From Chionoecetes opilio (Eukaryota; Arthropoda; Malacostraca; Decapoda; Majidae): 64,000 nt of DNA. Shown one piece after another: positions 1 to 11,717 of the stretch. How positions within the stretch are numbered: position 1 is the first letter of the stretch; each line of letters begins with the position of its first letter. Made by a program: the position numbers and the translations under genes. The stretch covers positions 345,001 to 409,000 of the forward strand of contig JACEEZ010018140.1 of NCBI GenBank assembly GCA_016584305.1, given 5' to 3'. The notes below the pieces were generated by a model. The model was not told where the DNA came from. It did not search any database and worked only from the letters and a program-made list of their open reading frames with translations.

Positions 1-545
1 GCATGCGGTCTACATTTCTTACTCTCTACTTACACTCTACACTCTTACACTTCAGGCTGCAACTTACTGTTGCTATATGATATTGTCTATTATACAGTAG
101 AGTATTATAGAAAAACAAAACAGACAAACAAAAGAAAGTTTTCTTTTTTCTTGCATAACACTACCACATCGACGACAAGGCTTTGGTTCTTGTGGTGCGT
201 CCAAAAGATTGCTTTCACGTATAAACTTAACTGCTGTTTATTCTGTCAAGATGACACTTCTGTAGAGTTCTTTCAACAGCATTGTAGAGGGTCAAGTGTG
301 TCAGACTGATGTTCTCGGCTTGAATTTTAAGAGAATACAGAAACATTACTTCGTTGATCCCCAATTTACAAGGTTGCGCAGGGTCCAGATACTCAGGTCA
401 GGTCAGGTCATATGTGGTCTTGTCAGACTGTATATTACAGCTATGCGGTATAGTCAGGTCAGGTCAGATCAGGTAGGATCTTGGTAGACCGCACATTAGG
501 GTACCGTAGACTGCAGACCCCGATGTAGACCGCACGCTATAGTAG
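1..545 (+). mobile_element. Inverted-repeat MITE, array unit 1 (left end outside window)
   Basis: This is the right-hand part of the element described at 3178-3770. It ends with the inverted terminal sequence at about 521-545 and is followed by GATGAATG at 546-553. It contains a short CAGGT-type direct repeat around 391-480. Confidence 0.85.
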
Positions 546-691
546 CACCGATGAATGTCTGACACTTACATGATGATACACACTTTTTACCTTGATTTTT
601 ATGATTTTTGGATCAACCAACTGATTTCTGAGTCAATCTACTCTTGACTATGCCTATGACCACACACCTCTAAGCTTGTGTCAATTCCCAG

Positions 692-991
692 ATATTCCTG
701 GGCAGCCTGATCGTCCCGCCTGCACAGACTCAACAAGGACTTCATCAAGATACATTGGTCGGCACCGCGCTCCACTGGTGGCTCGCCCGTCACTGGCTAT
801 GATGTGGAGCGCTGTGGCATCCACTCTGGACGCTGGAAAAAGGTTAACCACGCCCCAGTCAAGGGAACAGACTTTGTGGATGACAGTGTCTGAGGGCGAG
901 CAGTACCAGTACCGTGTTGTGGCTAACAACAAGATGGGTCCCTCCAATCCTTCAGAACCCTCACAGACCACGGCTGCCAAGCCCATGCGTG
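692..991 (+). pseudogene. Fn3-domain exon, unit 1
   Basis: A 300-nt exon bounded by TTCCCAG and GTAAGT. Its core reads as a muscle giant-protein fibronectin-III domain (DFIKIHWSAP, then GGSPVTGYDVER, then EGEQYQYRVVANNKMGPSNP). This is the pattern of titin, twitchin and projectin Fn3 modules, which form the elastic and kinase-flanking part of sarcomeric proteins. In this copy the DFIKIHW to FVDD core lies in a different frame from the exon ends. The two shifts sum to a multiple of three, so the exon stays open but encodes a scrambled middle. The same offsets recur in other units, so they predate the amplification or are systematic. I infer a relic or misassembled exon, not a working domain. 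Confidence 0.75.
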
Positions 992-1286
992 GTAAGTGCT
1001 TTAAAAAAAGTCTTGACTCGTTTTGCGTCAATAGTTATGTGGTCTACGATTAAGTTTTGCCGCTACTCGCGTCCTGTGCACGAGAAGGTTAGAATTTTAT
1101 TGTAGATAGAAAGCCCGTGGTTTTATTTGGCCAGATGTAGACACCGATGAATGTCTGACACTTACATGATGATACACACTTTTTACCTTGATTTTTATGA
1201 TTTTTGGATCAACCAACTGATTTCTGAGTCAATCTACTCTTGACTATGCCTATGACCACACACCTCTAAGCTTGTGTCATTCCCAG

Positions 1287-1495
1287 ATGTCTCCGGGCAG
1301 CCTGGTCATCACGCCCTGCACAGACTCTGACGAGGACTTCATCAAGATACATGGTCGCACCGCGTCCACAATGGCCACGGAGCCCCAAAAGGCACCGCTC
1401 ACACTTTGTCAATAAAGTGCCAAATGCAGCGACGTTGGGAAGTACACTTTTGAAGGTGTCTGACAAGCCTGTTTTCTTTCCAAAGGGATCGGGTG
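1287..1495 (+). pseudogene. Fn3/Ig hybrid exon, unit 1
   Basis: The first ~90 nt repeat the start of the Fn3 exon (PGQPG..., EDFIKIHW). After GCTCCAC the sequence becomes the second half of an Ig-like domain, best seen in units 2 and 3 (HIFVNKSAKCSDVGKYTVKV), with the D-x-G-x-Y signature of I-set Ig domains. The exon is flanked by CAG and GTAAG. Several single-base changes break the frame in this copy. Confidence 0.7.
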
Positions 1496-1568
1496 GTAAG
1501 TTATATATAAAATTTATTGTAGATAGAAACCCCACGTTTTAATTGGGCAATGTAGACATCGATGAATG

Positions 1569-2145
1569 GGGCTACTATAGCGTGCGGTCTACCCGGGGCA
1601 TTTGCCACTATGGGGATGCCGTCTACATTCTTACTCTCTACTTACACTCTACACTCTTCATTCAGGCTGCAACTTAATGTTGCTAAGATTTTCTATTATA
1701 AGTGAGTATTATGAAAAACAAGCGACAAACAAAAGAAGTTTTCTTTTTTCTTTCATAACACTACCCCATCACGACAAGGCTTGGTTCCCTTTTGTGCGTC
1801 CAAAGATGCTTCACGTATAAACATAACTGCTGTTTATCTGTCAAGATGACACTCTATAGAGTTCTTTCTACGCATTGTAGAGGGTCAAATGTGTCAGACT
1901 GATGTTCTCGGCTTGAATATAGGAGGATACCCGGAAACATTCTTCGTTGATCCCGAATTTACAAGGTTGTAGTAGGGCCAGTTTCTAGGGCAGGTCAGGT
2001 CAGGGATATGTGGTCTTGTCAGGAAATGGGATATTACAGCTATGCCCGGGATAGTAGGTCAGGGCAGATCAGGTTTGGATCTTTGGGAGCCGCACATTAG
2101 GGACCGTTGACTGCAACCCCGATGTAGCGCACGCTATAGTAGCAC
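1569..2145 (+). mobile_element. Inverted-repeat MITE, array unit 2
   Basis: The left terminus follows GATGAATG at 1561-1568, and the right terminus is followed by a one-base-damaged copy of the same 8-mer. Other array copies are at about 4797-5334, 6264-6970, 7937-8637, 9573-10,115 and 11,084-11,594. Confidence 0.8.
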
Positions 2146-2280
2146 GATGAAGTCTACACTTACATGATGATACACACTTTTACCTGATTTTAGATTTTTG
2201 GTCAACCAACTGATTTCTGAGGCAATTACTCTGGACTGTGCCTATGACCCACACACCTCTAAGCAGTGTCAATTCCCAAG

Positions 2281-2593
2281 ATAATGTTCCCGCGCAGCCC
2301 TGGTCGTCACTCGGGCCTGCACCAGGGACCTCAAAAAGGACTCCCCATCAAGATCAATTGGTCGGCACGAGCTCCAACTGGTGGCTCGCCCGTCCACGGC
2401 TATGATGTGGACGACTGTGGCATCCACTCCGTGGAAGCTAAAAAAGGTTAACACGTCCTCCAAGTCAAGGGAACAGACTTTGGATGACAGTTCTGAGGGC
2501 GAGCAGTACCAAGTACCGTGTTTGGCTAACAACAAGAGGGTCCACTCCAATCCTCAGAACCCTCACGAACCAACGCTGCCAAGCCCATGCGAG
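2281..2593 (+). pseudogene. Fn3-domain exon, unit 2
   Basis: Same exon as at 692-991, but longer by about 13 nt because of scattered single-base insertions. The acceptor reads CCCAAG and the donor GAG/GTAGG, both weaker than in unit 1. The frame is broken several times. Confidence 0.65.
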
Positions 2594-2893
2594 GTAGGCT
2601 CTCAATAAAAGCTCACTCTTGACACGTTTTGCGTCAATAGTTATGTGGTCTACGATTAAGTTTTGCCGCTACTCGCGTCCTGTGCACGAGAGGGTTAGAA
2701 TTTTATTGTATATAGAAAGCCCGTGGTTTTATTTGGCCAGATGTAGACATCGATGAATGTCTGACACTTACATGATGATATACACTTTTTACCTTGATTT
2801 TTATGATTTTTGGATCAACCAACTGATTTCTGAGTCAATCTACTCTTGACTGTGCCTATGACCACACACCTCTAAGCTTGTGTCACTTCCCAG

Positions 2894-3101
2894 ATGTTCC
2901 CGGGCAGCCTGGTCATCACGCCTGCACAGACTCTGACGAGGACTTCATCAAGATACATTGGTCGGCACCGCGCTCCACAATGGCCACTGGAGCCAAATGG
3001 CACCGCTCACATCTTTGTCAATAAGAGTGCCAAATGCAGCGACGTTGGCAAGTACACTGTGAAGGTGTCTGACAAGCCTGTTACTGCCAAGGCATCGGCT
3101 G
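2894..3101 (+). pseudogene. Fn3/Ig hybrid exon, unit 2
   Basis: The best-preserved hybrid exon. It reads from the acceptor through TDSDEDFIKIHWSAPRST in one frame, then one extra base near 2995 shifts it before the Ig-like half (HIFVNKSAKCSDVGKYTVKV). It ends at a good GTAAGT donor. Length is 208 nt against an expected 207. Confidence 0.75.
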
Positions 3102-3177
3102 GTAAGTTATATATAAAATTTTATTGTAGATAGAAACCCCATCGTTTTAATTGGGCAAATGTAGACATCGATGAATG

Positions 3178-3770
3178 GGTGCTACTATAGCGTGCGGTCT
3201 ACCGGGACATTTGCACTATGGCATGCGGTCTACATTTCTTACTCTCTACTTACACTCTACACTCTTACACTTCAGGCTGCAACTTACTGTTGCTATATGA
3301 TTGTCTATTATACAGTAGAGTATTATAGAAAAACAAACAGACAAACAAAAGAAAGTTTTCTTTTTTCTTGCATAACACTACCACATCGACGACAAGGCTC
3401 TGGTTCTTGTGGTGCGTCCAAAAGATTGCTTTCACGTATAAACATAACTGCTGTTTATTCTGTCAAGATGACACTTCTGTAGAGTTCTTTCAACAGCATT
3501 GTAGAGGGTCAAGTGTGTCAGACTGATGTTCTCGGCTTGAATTTAGGAGGATACTGAAACATTACTTCGTTGATCCTGAATTTACAAGGTTGAGTAGGGT
3601 CCAGTTACTCAGGTCAGGTCAGGTCAGGTCATATGTGGTCTTGTCAGACTGTATATTACAGCTATGCGGTATAGTCAGGTCAGGTCAGATCAGGTAGGAT
3701 CTTGGTAGACCGCACATTAGGGTACCGTAGACTGCAGACCCCGATGTAGACCGCACGCTATAGTAGCACC
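3178..3770 (+). mobile_element. MITE with 25-bp perfect terminal inverted repeats and 8-bp TSD (reference copy)
   Basis: The element begins GGTGCTACTATAGCGTGCGG and ends with the exact reverse complement; 25 bases match at each end. It is flanked by the direct repeat GATGAATG at 3170-3177 and 3771-3778. The paralogous intron at 1146-1153 and 2751-2758 has one uninterrupted GATGAATG in the same sequence context, which is the empty site. Eight-base duplications fit hAT-, P- or Merlin-type transposases; the TIR does not settle which. There is no coding sequence. Inside the left end the terminal sequence is partly repeated in tandem (3184 and 3220). A CAGGT repeat follows near 3610-3700. Confidence 0.9.
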
Positions 3771-3912
3771 GATGAATGTCTGACACTTACATGATGATAC
3801 ACACTTTTTACCTTGATTTTTATGATTTTTGGATCAACCAACTGATTTCTGAGTCAATCTACTCTTGACTATGCCTATGACCACACACCTCTAAGCTTGT
3901 GTCAATTCCCAG

Positions 3913-4210
3913 ATATTCCTGGGCAGCCTGATCGTCCGCCTGCACAGAACTCAACAAGGACTTCATCAAGATACATTGTCGGCACCGCGCTCCACGGTGG
4001 CTGCCCGTCACTGGCTATGATGTGGACACTGTGGCATCCACTCTGGACGCTGGAAAAAGGTTAACCACGCCCCAGTCAAGGGAACAGACTTTGTGGAATG
4101 ACAGTGTCTGAGGGGGGCAGCAGTACCAGTACCGTGTTGTGGCTACACACAAGATGGGTCCCTCCAATCCTTCAGAACCCTCACAGACCAGGCTGCCAAG
4201 CCCATGCGTG
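3913..4210 (+). pseudogene. Fn3-domain exon, unit 3
   Basis: A 298-nt copy of the unit 1 exon, bounded by CCCAG and GTAAGG. The GYDV and EGEQYQY-type segments are recognisable, but several bases are missing relative to unit 1. Confidence 0.65.
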
Positions 4211-4512
4211 GTAAGGCTTAATAAAAATTCTTGACTCGTTTTGCGTTCAATAGTTATGTGGTCTACGATTAAGTTTTGCCGCTACTCGGGGTTCCTGTCC
4301 CCACGAGAAGGGTTAAAAATTTTATTGTATATAGAAAGCCCGTGGTTTTATTTGGCCAGATGTAGACACCGATGAATGTCTGACACTTACATGATGATAC
4401 ACACTTTTTACCTTGATTTTTATGATTTTTGGATCAACCAACTGATTTCTGAGTCAATCTACTCTTGACTATGCCTATGACCACACACCTCTAAGCTTGT
4501 GTCACTTCCCAG

Positions 4513-4720
4513 ATGTTCCCGGGCAGCCTGGTCATCACGCCTGCACAGACTCTGACGAGGACTTCATCAAGATCCATTGGTCGGGCACCGGCCTCCACAA
4601 TGGCCACTGGAGCCAATGGCACCGCTCACATCTTTGTCAATAAGAGTGCCAAATGCAGCAACGTTGGCAAGTACACTGTGAAGGTGTCTGACAAGCCTGT
4701 TACTGCCTAGGCATCGGCTG
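4513..4720 (+). pseudogene. Fn3/Ig hybrid exon, unit 3
   Basis: The Ig-like half (GANGTAHIFVNKSAKCSNVG) is continuous here, because the extra base of unit 2 is absent. A different inserted base near 4584 puts the Fn3-like half out of frame, and a TAG lies at about 4708. It ends at GTAAGT. Confidence 0.7.
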
Positions 4721-5458
4721 GTAAGTTATATATAAAATTTTATTGTAGATAGAAACCCCATCGTTTTAATTGGGCAAATGTAGACATCGATGAATGGGTG
4801 CTACTATAGCGTGCGGTCTACCGGGACATTTGCACTATAGCGTGCGGTCTACATTTCTTACTCTCTACTTACACTCTACACTCTTACACTTCAGGCTGCA
4901 ACTTACTGTTGCTATATGATTGTCTATTATACAGTAGAGTATTAAGAAAACAGAAGCAGACAAACAAAAGAAAGTTTTTCTTTTTCTTGCATAACACTAC
5001 CACATCGACGACAAGGCTCTTGGTTCTTGGGTGGCCAAGATGCTTTTACATAAAATACTGCTGTTTATTTTGTCAAAATGACATTTTGAGATTCTTTAAC
5101 AGCATGTAGAGGGTTAAAGGGTCATTGTTCTCGGCTTTTAATTTGGGGGATACTGAAAAAATTACTTCGTTGATCCCCAATTTTCAAGGGTTTAGTAGGG
5201 TCCCGTTTCTCAGGTCAGGCATATAGGTCTTGTCAGACTGCATATTACAGTAGCATTATCAGGTCAGATCTTGGTAACCGCACACTAGGGTACCCTAACT
5301 GCAGACCCCGATGTAGACCCAGCTATAGTACACCGATGAATGTCTGCCTTAAAGTGATACCAATTTTTTCTTGTTTTTTTTGATTTTGGATCAACCAACT
5401 GATTTCCATCAATCTACTCGGGCTATGCCATACCACACACCCCTAAGCTTGGTCATTC

Positions 5459-6192
5459 CAGTGTTCCCGGGGGAGCGGTGTCCCGCCTGCCAAAACTGCA
5501 AGGGGCTTCATCAAATACATTTGGGCGGCACCCGCTCCACTGGGGCTGCCCCTCACGCTTGATTGGAGCCGTGGGATCCCTCTGGCGCTGAAAAAGGTTA
5601 AAACCAAGCCCCCTAGGGAAAAGCTTTGTGGATGATGGTTGAGGGCGGCAGTACCTACCGGTTTTGGCTAACAAAAATGGGGCCCTCCAATCCCTAAACC
5701 CCACAAACCCCGGCTGCAAGCCCCTGCTGGTAAGTGCTCTAAAAAAATTCTTGACACGTTTTTCGTCAAAAGTTATGTGGGCTCGATTACGTTTTTCCGC
5801 ACTCGCGCCGTGCACAAGAGGGTTAGAATTTTTTGTTATAAAAGCCCCTGTTTTTTTTGGGCCCAAATTAGACATCGAGAAGTCGACACTTACATGATAT
5901 CACACTTTTTACCTTTATTTTATGATTTTTTGGGTCAACCAAATGATTTTTTGAGTCCAATTTTCACTGTGCCCATACCCCACACCTCTAAGCTTGGTCA
6001 TTCCCAAAGTTCCCGGGCACCGGTCATCACCCTCACAGCTGACAGGGCTTCACGATACATTTTGGTGGCCCGCCTCCACAGGCCCGGAGCCAAAAGGCAC
6101 CGCTCACATCTTTGCAAAAAAGAGTGCCCAAAAGCAGCGACTTGGGAAGTACACTTGAAGGGGTTGACAACCGTTACCGCAAGGCTCGGCTG
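5459..6192 (+). pseudogene. Unit 4 Fn3 exon (5459-5729) and hybrid exon (about 6007-6192)
   Basis: Both exons align with units 1-3 but lack about 10% of their bases, mostly as single-base gaps. The Fn3 exon still ends at GTAAGT; the hybrid exon has lost its GT donor. Confidence 0.55.
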
Positions 6193-6379
6193 AAGTTTTT
6201 AATAAAATTTTTTTGTAATAAAACCCGTCGTTTTTTAATTGGCCAAAGGTAACATCGATAAGGGGGGCTACTTAGCTGCGGGTTCCGGACTTTGCACTAT
6301 AGGGCGTCTACCGGGGCATTTTTTCACTATATCGTCGGTCTACATTTCCTTCTCTCTTAACTCTACCTCTTACACTTCG

Positions 6380-6545
6380 CTCAAATACGAACTAAAATTT
6401 GGGTCACCCCTCCCCCCTTTTTTTTTTTTCATTCTCTTACTGTCCCGCTTATAAGGGGGGAACTAAGCGGTTTGTGTTTCCCCTTTTTTTTTTGGCCCCT
6501 TTGGGCCCGTCCCTTTTTGAGTAAAAAAACTAAAAAAAAACTACC
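6380..6545 (+). mobile_element. 5'-truncated LINE 3' tail inside MITE, unit 5
   Basis: About 160 bp interrupts the MITE and matches the 3' untranslated tail of the LINE at 29,025-32,456. It has the GGCTCACCCC, ATTCTCTTACTGTC and ACTAAGCGG blocks, then an A-rich end. Only units 5 and 6 carry it. Confidence 0.75.
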
Positions 6546-7109
6546 CTTTCTATAGAGTCATTATACAGTAAGTATTATAGAAAAAAAAACAAACAAAGGA
6601 AAGTTTCTTTTTCTTGGGGTAATACCACATGACGACAAGGCCTGGTTTTTGTGGTGCGTCCAAAAAATTTCTTTTCCCTATAAAATAACTGCTGTTTATT
6701 CTGTCAAGATACCTTCTGTAGAGTTCTTTCAACAGCATTGTAGAGGGTTTAAATGTGTCACTGATGTTTTCCGGCTTGAATTTTAGGGGGATACTGAAAA
6801 ATTCTTTTGACCCCAAATTTTCAAGGTTGGTAGGGTCCAGTTACCAGGTCAGGTCATATATGGGCTTGCAGACTGATATTACACTTGCGTATGTCGGTCA
6901 GATCTTGGTAACCCACACTAGGGTACCCTAACTGCAGACCCCGATGTAGACCCCCACCTATAGTAGCACCCATGGAATGTCGACACTTACATGATGATAC
7001 ACAATTTTTTCCTTGATTTTTTTTGATTTTTTTATAAACCAAAATGATTTCCGAGTCATTTCTCTTGCTATGCCTAGACCAACACCTCTAAACTTGTGTC
7101 ACTTCCCCG

Positions 7110-7860
7110 AGTTCCCGGGCACCTGGTGTCCCGCCTGCACGATGACAAGGACTTCATCAAGATCTTGGTCGGCCCACGCTCCATGGTGGGGTCGCCCCTC
7201 ACGGCTATGATTGGAGCGCTGTGGCATCCCTCGCGCTGGAAAAAAATTAAACCCCGCCCCCCGTAAGGAACAGACTTGTGGTGACTGTTCTGGGGCGGCG
7301 TACCCTACCGTGTTATGGCTAAAAACAAATGGTCCTCCATCCCTCAGAAACCCCCACAGACCACGGGCCAACCAATGCTGGTAGGCTCTAAAAAAATCTT
7401 GAAAAAGTTTGCGCAATAGTTAGTGGTCTACGATTACGTTTTGCCGCTACTCGCGTCCCGTGCACAAGAGGGTTAAATTTATTGATATAGAAAGCCCGTT
7501 TTTATTTGGCCCAAAGTAACCGATGAATGTCCCGACACTTACATGATGATCACACTTTTTCCTTTATTTTTTTATTTTTTTATCAAACCCAATGATTTCT
7601 GAGTCAAATTTCTCTTACGTGCTATGACCCACCCTCAGCTTGTGTCACTTCCCAGATGTTTCCCGGCAGCCCGGGCTCACGCCTGCACAGACTGCAAGGA
7701 CTTCATCAAGATCTTGGTCGGACCGCACTCCACAAAGGCCCCGGAGCCAAAACACCGCTCACACTTTTTTCAATAGATTTTCCAAAAGCAGCGACGTTTG
7801 GGAAAATACACTGGAAGGTGTCTGACAAGCCTGTTTTTCTGGGCCCAAGGGATCGGCTGG
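7110..7860 (+). pseudogene. Unit 5 Fn3 exon (about 7110-7380) and hybrid exon (7656-7859)
   Basis: The same two exons, heavily altered by indels. The hybrid exon keeps a CCCAG acceptor, but its donor reads GGAAG in place of GGTAAG. Confidence 0.5.
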
Positions 7861-8065
7861 GAAGTTATATATAAAAATTTTTTTGAATAGAAAACCCCCT
7901 CGTTTTAATTGGGCCCAAAGGTAGACATCATGAATGGGTGCTAATACGTGCGGGCTACCGGGGCTTTCCCCTTAGCGTCGGGCCTACCGGGGGCTTTTAC
8001 CTAATCGTGCGGGCTACATTTTCCCACTCTTTACACTCTACACTCTTTCACTTTAGGCTACAACT

Positions 8066-8215
8066 CAAAAAATTGGGTCACCCCCCTTTTTTTTTCATTC
8101 TTTTACTGTCTGCTTTATAAGGATGGGAACAACAGGCTTTGTGTTACCCCTTTTTTTTTGGGCCCTTTGGCCCCCCGCCTTTTTGATTAAAAAAATAGAA
8201 AAAAAAAATTACCCT
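8066..8215 (+). mobile_element. LINE 3' tail inside MITE, unit 6
   Basis: Same insertion at the same internal MITE position as in unit 5, so units 5 and 6 share an ancestor that already carried it. Confidence 0.75.
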
Positions 8216-8769
8216 TTCTTATATTGTCTATTTTACAGTAAGATTATGAAAACAAAAAAGAAAAAAAGAAAGTTTTTTTTTTTCTTGCATAACTACCAAT
8301 CGACGACAAGGCTCTGTTCTTGGGCGTCCAAAAGATTGCTTTTACGTATAAACGTAACTCTGTTTTTTCTGTCAAAATAACTTTTGTAGAGTTCTTTTAC
8401 AGCATTGGAGGGTCAAGTGTGTCCTGATGTTTTCGGCTTTAATTTTTGGGGGATACTGAAAAATTACTTTCGTTTATCCCCAATTTACAAGGTTTAGTAG
8501 GGCCAGTTTTTCGGCAGGTCAGGGCAATTGGGCTTGCAGATGCTATTACGTATGCAGTAAGTCAGGTCAGGGCAATCTTTGGAGCCGCCACTGGGTACCC
8601 TAGACTGCAACCTCGTGAGACCGCACGTTAGTAGACCTGAAATTTTGACACTTTCATGATGATACACACTTTTTTTCCTGATTTTTTATTTTTGGGTCAA
8701 CCCAAATGATTTTTAGTCATCACTCTTGACTTGCCATACCACACCCCTCAAACTTTGTCACTTCCCCCG

Positions 8770-9499
8770 ATGTTCCCGGCGCCCTTTGTCCCGCTGCAAG
8801 ACTCGCAAGGGCTTCATCAGATACTTGGTCGGCACCGCGCTCCACTGGTGGGCCCCCCGTCACTGCTATGATGTGGAGCGCTGGACATCCCTGTAGACGC
8901 GGAAAAAATTAACCCGCCCCCGTCGGGAAAAGACGTTTTTGGAGACAAATGTCTGAGGGGGAGCAGTACCCGTCCGTGTTTTTGGTCAAAAAGATGGTCC
9001 CCCAAACCCCCACAGACCATGGCTCCAAACCCAGCGGGTGTGCCTAAAAAAAGTCGACCACGTTTTTCGTCAAAGTTTGTGGTCTACGATTAAGTTTTTC
9101 CGCCCATCGCACTTGCGCGAGAGGTTGAATTTTTTTGTATAAAAAGCCGGGTTTTATTGGCCAGATTAGAATCGATGATGTTACCTTCATAGATAACACT
9201 TTTTTTCCCTTTATTTTTGATTTTGGGTCAACCAACTATTTCAGTCAATCACTCTTTACTTGCCCCATGACCACACACCCCTAAACTTGGTCATTCCCCG
9301 ATTTCCCGGGCAGCCCGGTCCCCGCCTGCACAGATCTGACGAGGACTTCATCAAGATACATTTGGGGGCACCGCGTCCACAATGGCCCCCTGGAGCCCAA
9401 AAGGGACCCCTCCGCTTTGTAATAGAGTGCAAATGCACACGTTTTGGGAAGTAAAATGTGAAGGGGTCTGACAAGCCTGTTACTGCCCAGGCAAGGGTG
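8770..9499 (+). pseudogene. Unit 6 Fn3 exon (about 8770-9039) and hybrid exon (about 9302-9499)
   Basis: Recognisable only by alignment to units 1-3. CATCAAGATACATTTGGGGG and similar blocks mark the hybrid exon. Both splice sites are damaged. Confidence 0.45.
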
Positions 9500-10242
9500 G
9501 GAAGTTTTATATAAAAATTTTTTTGTAGTAAAACCCCGTCGTTTTAATTGGGAAAAGTAGACATCGATGAAAAGGGGGCACATAGCGTGCGGTCTACCGG
9601 GGCATTGCCTAGGCATGGTCTACATTTCTTCTTCCACTTACACTCACACTCTTTCCTTCAGCTGCAACTTTCTGTTGCTATATGATTGTCTATTTACGAA
9701 AGTATTTTAGAAAAAAAAAACAGAAAAACAAAAGAAAGTTTTTTTTTTCTTGCATAACATACCCCCTCGACGCAAGCCGGTTTTTTGTGTGCTCCAAAAA
9801 ATTCTTTCACGTATAAATTAACTGCTGTTTTTTCTGTCAAGATGACACTTTTGTAGATTTTTCACAGATTGTAGAGGGTCAGTGTTCCTGATGTTCTCGC
9901 TTAATTTTTGGAGGGTACTGAAACATACTTCGTTTATTCCGAATTTCAAGTTGCGTAGGGTCCACATACTCAGGGGCAGGCGGTCATATTGGTCTTGTCA
10001 GACGCATATTACAGCTATGCAATTTTGTCGGTAGGTCAGATCGATCAGGAGGGTCTTTTAGCCGCACATTAGGGTACCGTAGACTGCAACCCCGGAGACC
10101 GCACGTATGTACACCGATGAAAAGTCTGCCTTCATGATGATACACTCTTTTTTCCTTTATTTTTAGATTTTTGGGTCAACCAAATTTTTTAGTCAAATTT
10201 CTCTGACTATGCATGACCCCCACACCCTACTTTTGCCCCCCC

Positions 10243-11010
10243 GATGTTTCCCCGGGGACCCCGGTCTCCCCCCTGCACAGATTACAAGGCTTTTATCAGA
10301 TACATTTGGCGGCCCACGCTCCCGGTGGCTCGCCCTCATGGGTATATTTTGGGGTGCTGGGCTCCACTCTGGACGCTGGAAAAAGGGTTTTAAACCACGC
10401 CCCCGTCAAGGGGGCAGACTTTTTTTGGGTGACAGTGTCTGAGGGGGAGCAGTACCAGTACCCGGTTGGGCTAACAAAAGAGGGTCCCCCAATCCCCCAG
10501 AAACCCCCACAGACCACGGCGCCCAAACCAGCGTGGTAAGTGCTGTAAAAAGTGTCTTTACACGTTTTGCTCAATAGTTATTGGTCTCGATTAAGTTTTT
10601 CCCCTACTCCGTCCTGTGCCCGAAGGGTTAGAATTTTTTTTATATATAAAAACCCCGGGTTTTATTGGCCCTGTAGACATCGATGAAAGGCACTTACATG
10701 ATGAACACACTTTTTTTCCTTATTTTTTTGATTTTTTGGGTCAACCAATGATTTTTGAGTCAAAACTACTTTGACTTGCCAGACCACACACCCCTAACTT
10801 TGTCACTTCCCGATGTTCCCGGGCAGCCGGTCGTCCCGCCCGCAAGACTCTGCAGGACTTCATCAGATCCATTGGGGCGGCACCGCCTCCACAATGGCCC
10901 TTGACCAAATGGCACCGCACATTTTTGTCAATAAGGGGGTGCCAAAAAGCGACTTGGCAAGACACTGTGAAGGTGTCTGACAAGCCGTTACTTGAAAAAG
11001 GGATCGGGTG
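10243..11010 (+). pseudogene. Unit 7 Fn3 exon (about 10,243-10,535) and hybrid exon (about 10,812-11,010)
   Basis: The Fn3 exon regains a readable end (SEGEQYQY) and a GTAAGT donor. The hybrid exon is gapped, and its donor is GGAAG. Confidence 0.5.
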
Positions 11011-11717
11011 GAAGTTATATATAAAATTTTTATTGTAGAAAATCCCGTCGTTTTTAATTGGGCCAAAATTTGACACGATGAATGGTGCTACTATAGCGTG
11101 CGTCTCCCGGGGGCTTTTTCACTATAGCGTGCGGTCTACATTTTTTTACTTTATTAACTACACTTTTTTACTTTAGGCTGCAACTTTTTAAGTATTAAAA
11201 AAATAAAAAAAGACAAAAAAAAAAAGTTTTTTTTTTCTTGCAAACACTACCCCATCGACGACAAGCTCTGGTTTTTTTGTGCGTCCAAAAGATTGCTTTC
11301 ACGTAAAACGTAACTGTGTTTTTCTGTCAAGATGACACTTCTTAAGTTCTTTTAAAGCATTTTTAGGGGTCAAATGGTCAGAGTTCTCGGGTTGAATTTT
11401 AGGAGGGGTATGAAACTTCTTCGTTGAATCCCCAATTTAAAGGTTGCGTAGGGTCCAGATTAGGGCAGGGGCAGATGTGGTCATGCCGACTGTATTTCAG
11501 CTATGCGGTATGGCGGGCAGATAGTGGGGCTTTGGGAACCGACATTAGGGTACCGTAGACCCGCAGCCCCGAGTAACCGCCGCTATGTAGCACCATAATG
11601 TCTGAACTTACAGATAAAACCACTTTTTTCCTTTATTTTTTTGATTTTTTTATCAACAACGATTTTGGTCAATTACTCTTGACTTGCCCATGACCACCAC
11701 CCCTAACGTGTCAATTC

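Noticed and set aside
5453..5875. 140-residue minus-strand ORF in array unit 4
   Set aside because: It is antisense to the Fn3 exon copy, created by indels and absent from units 1-3.
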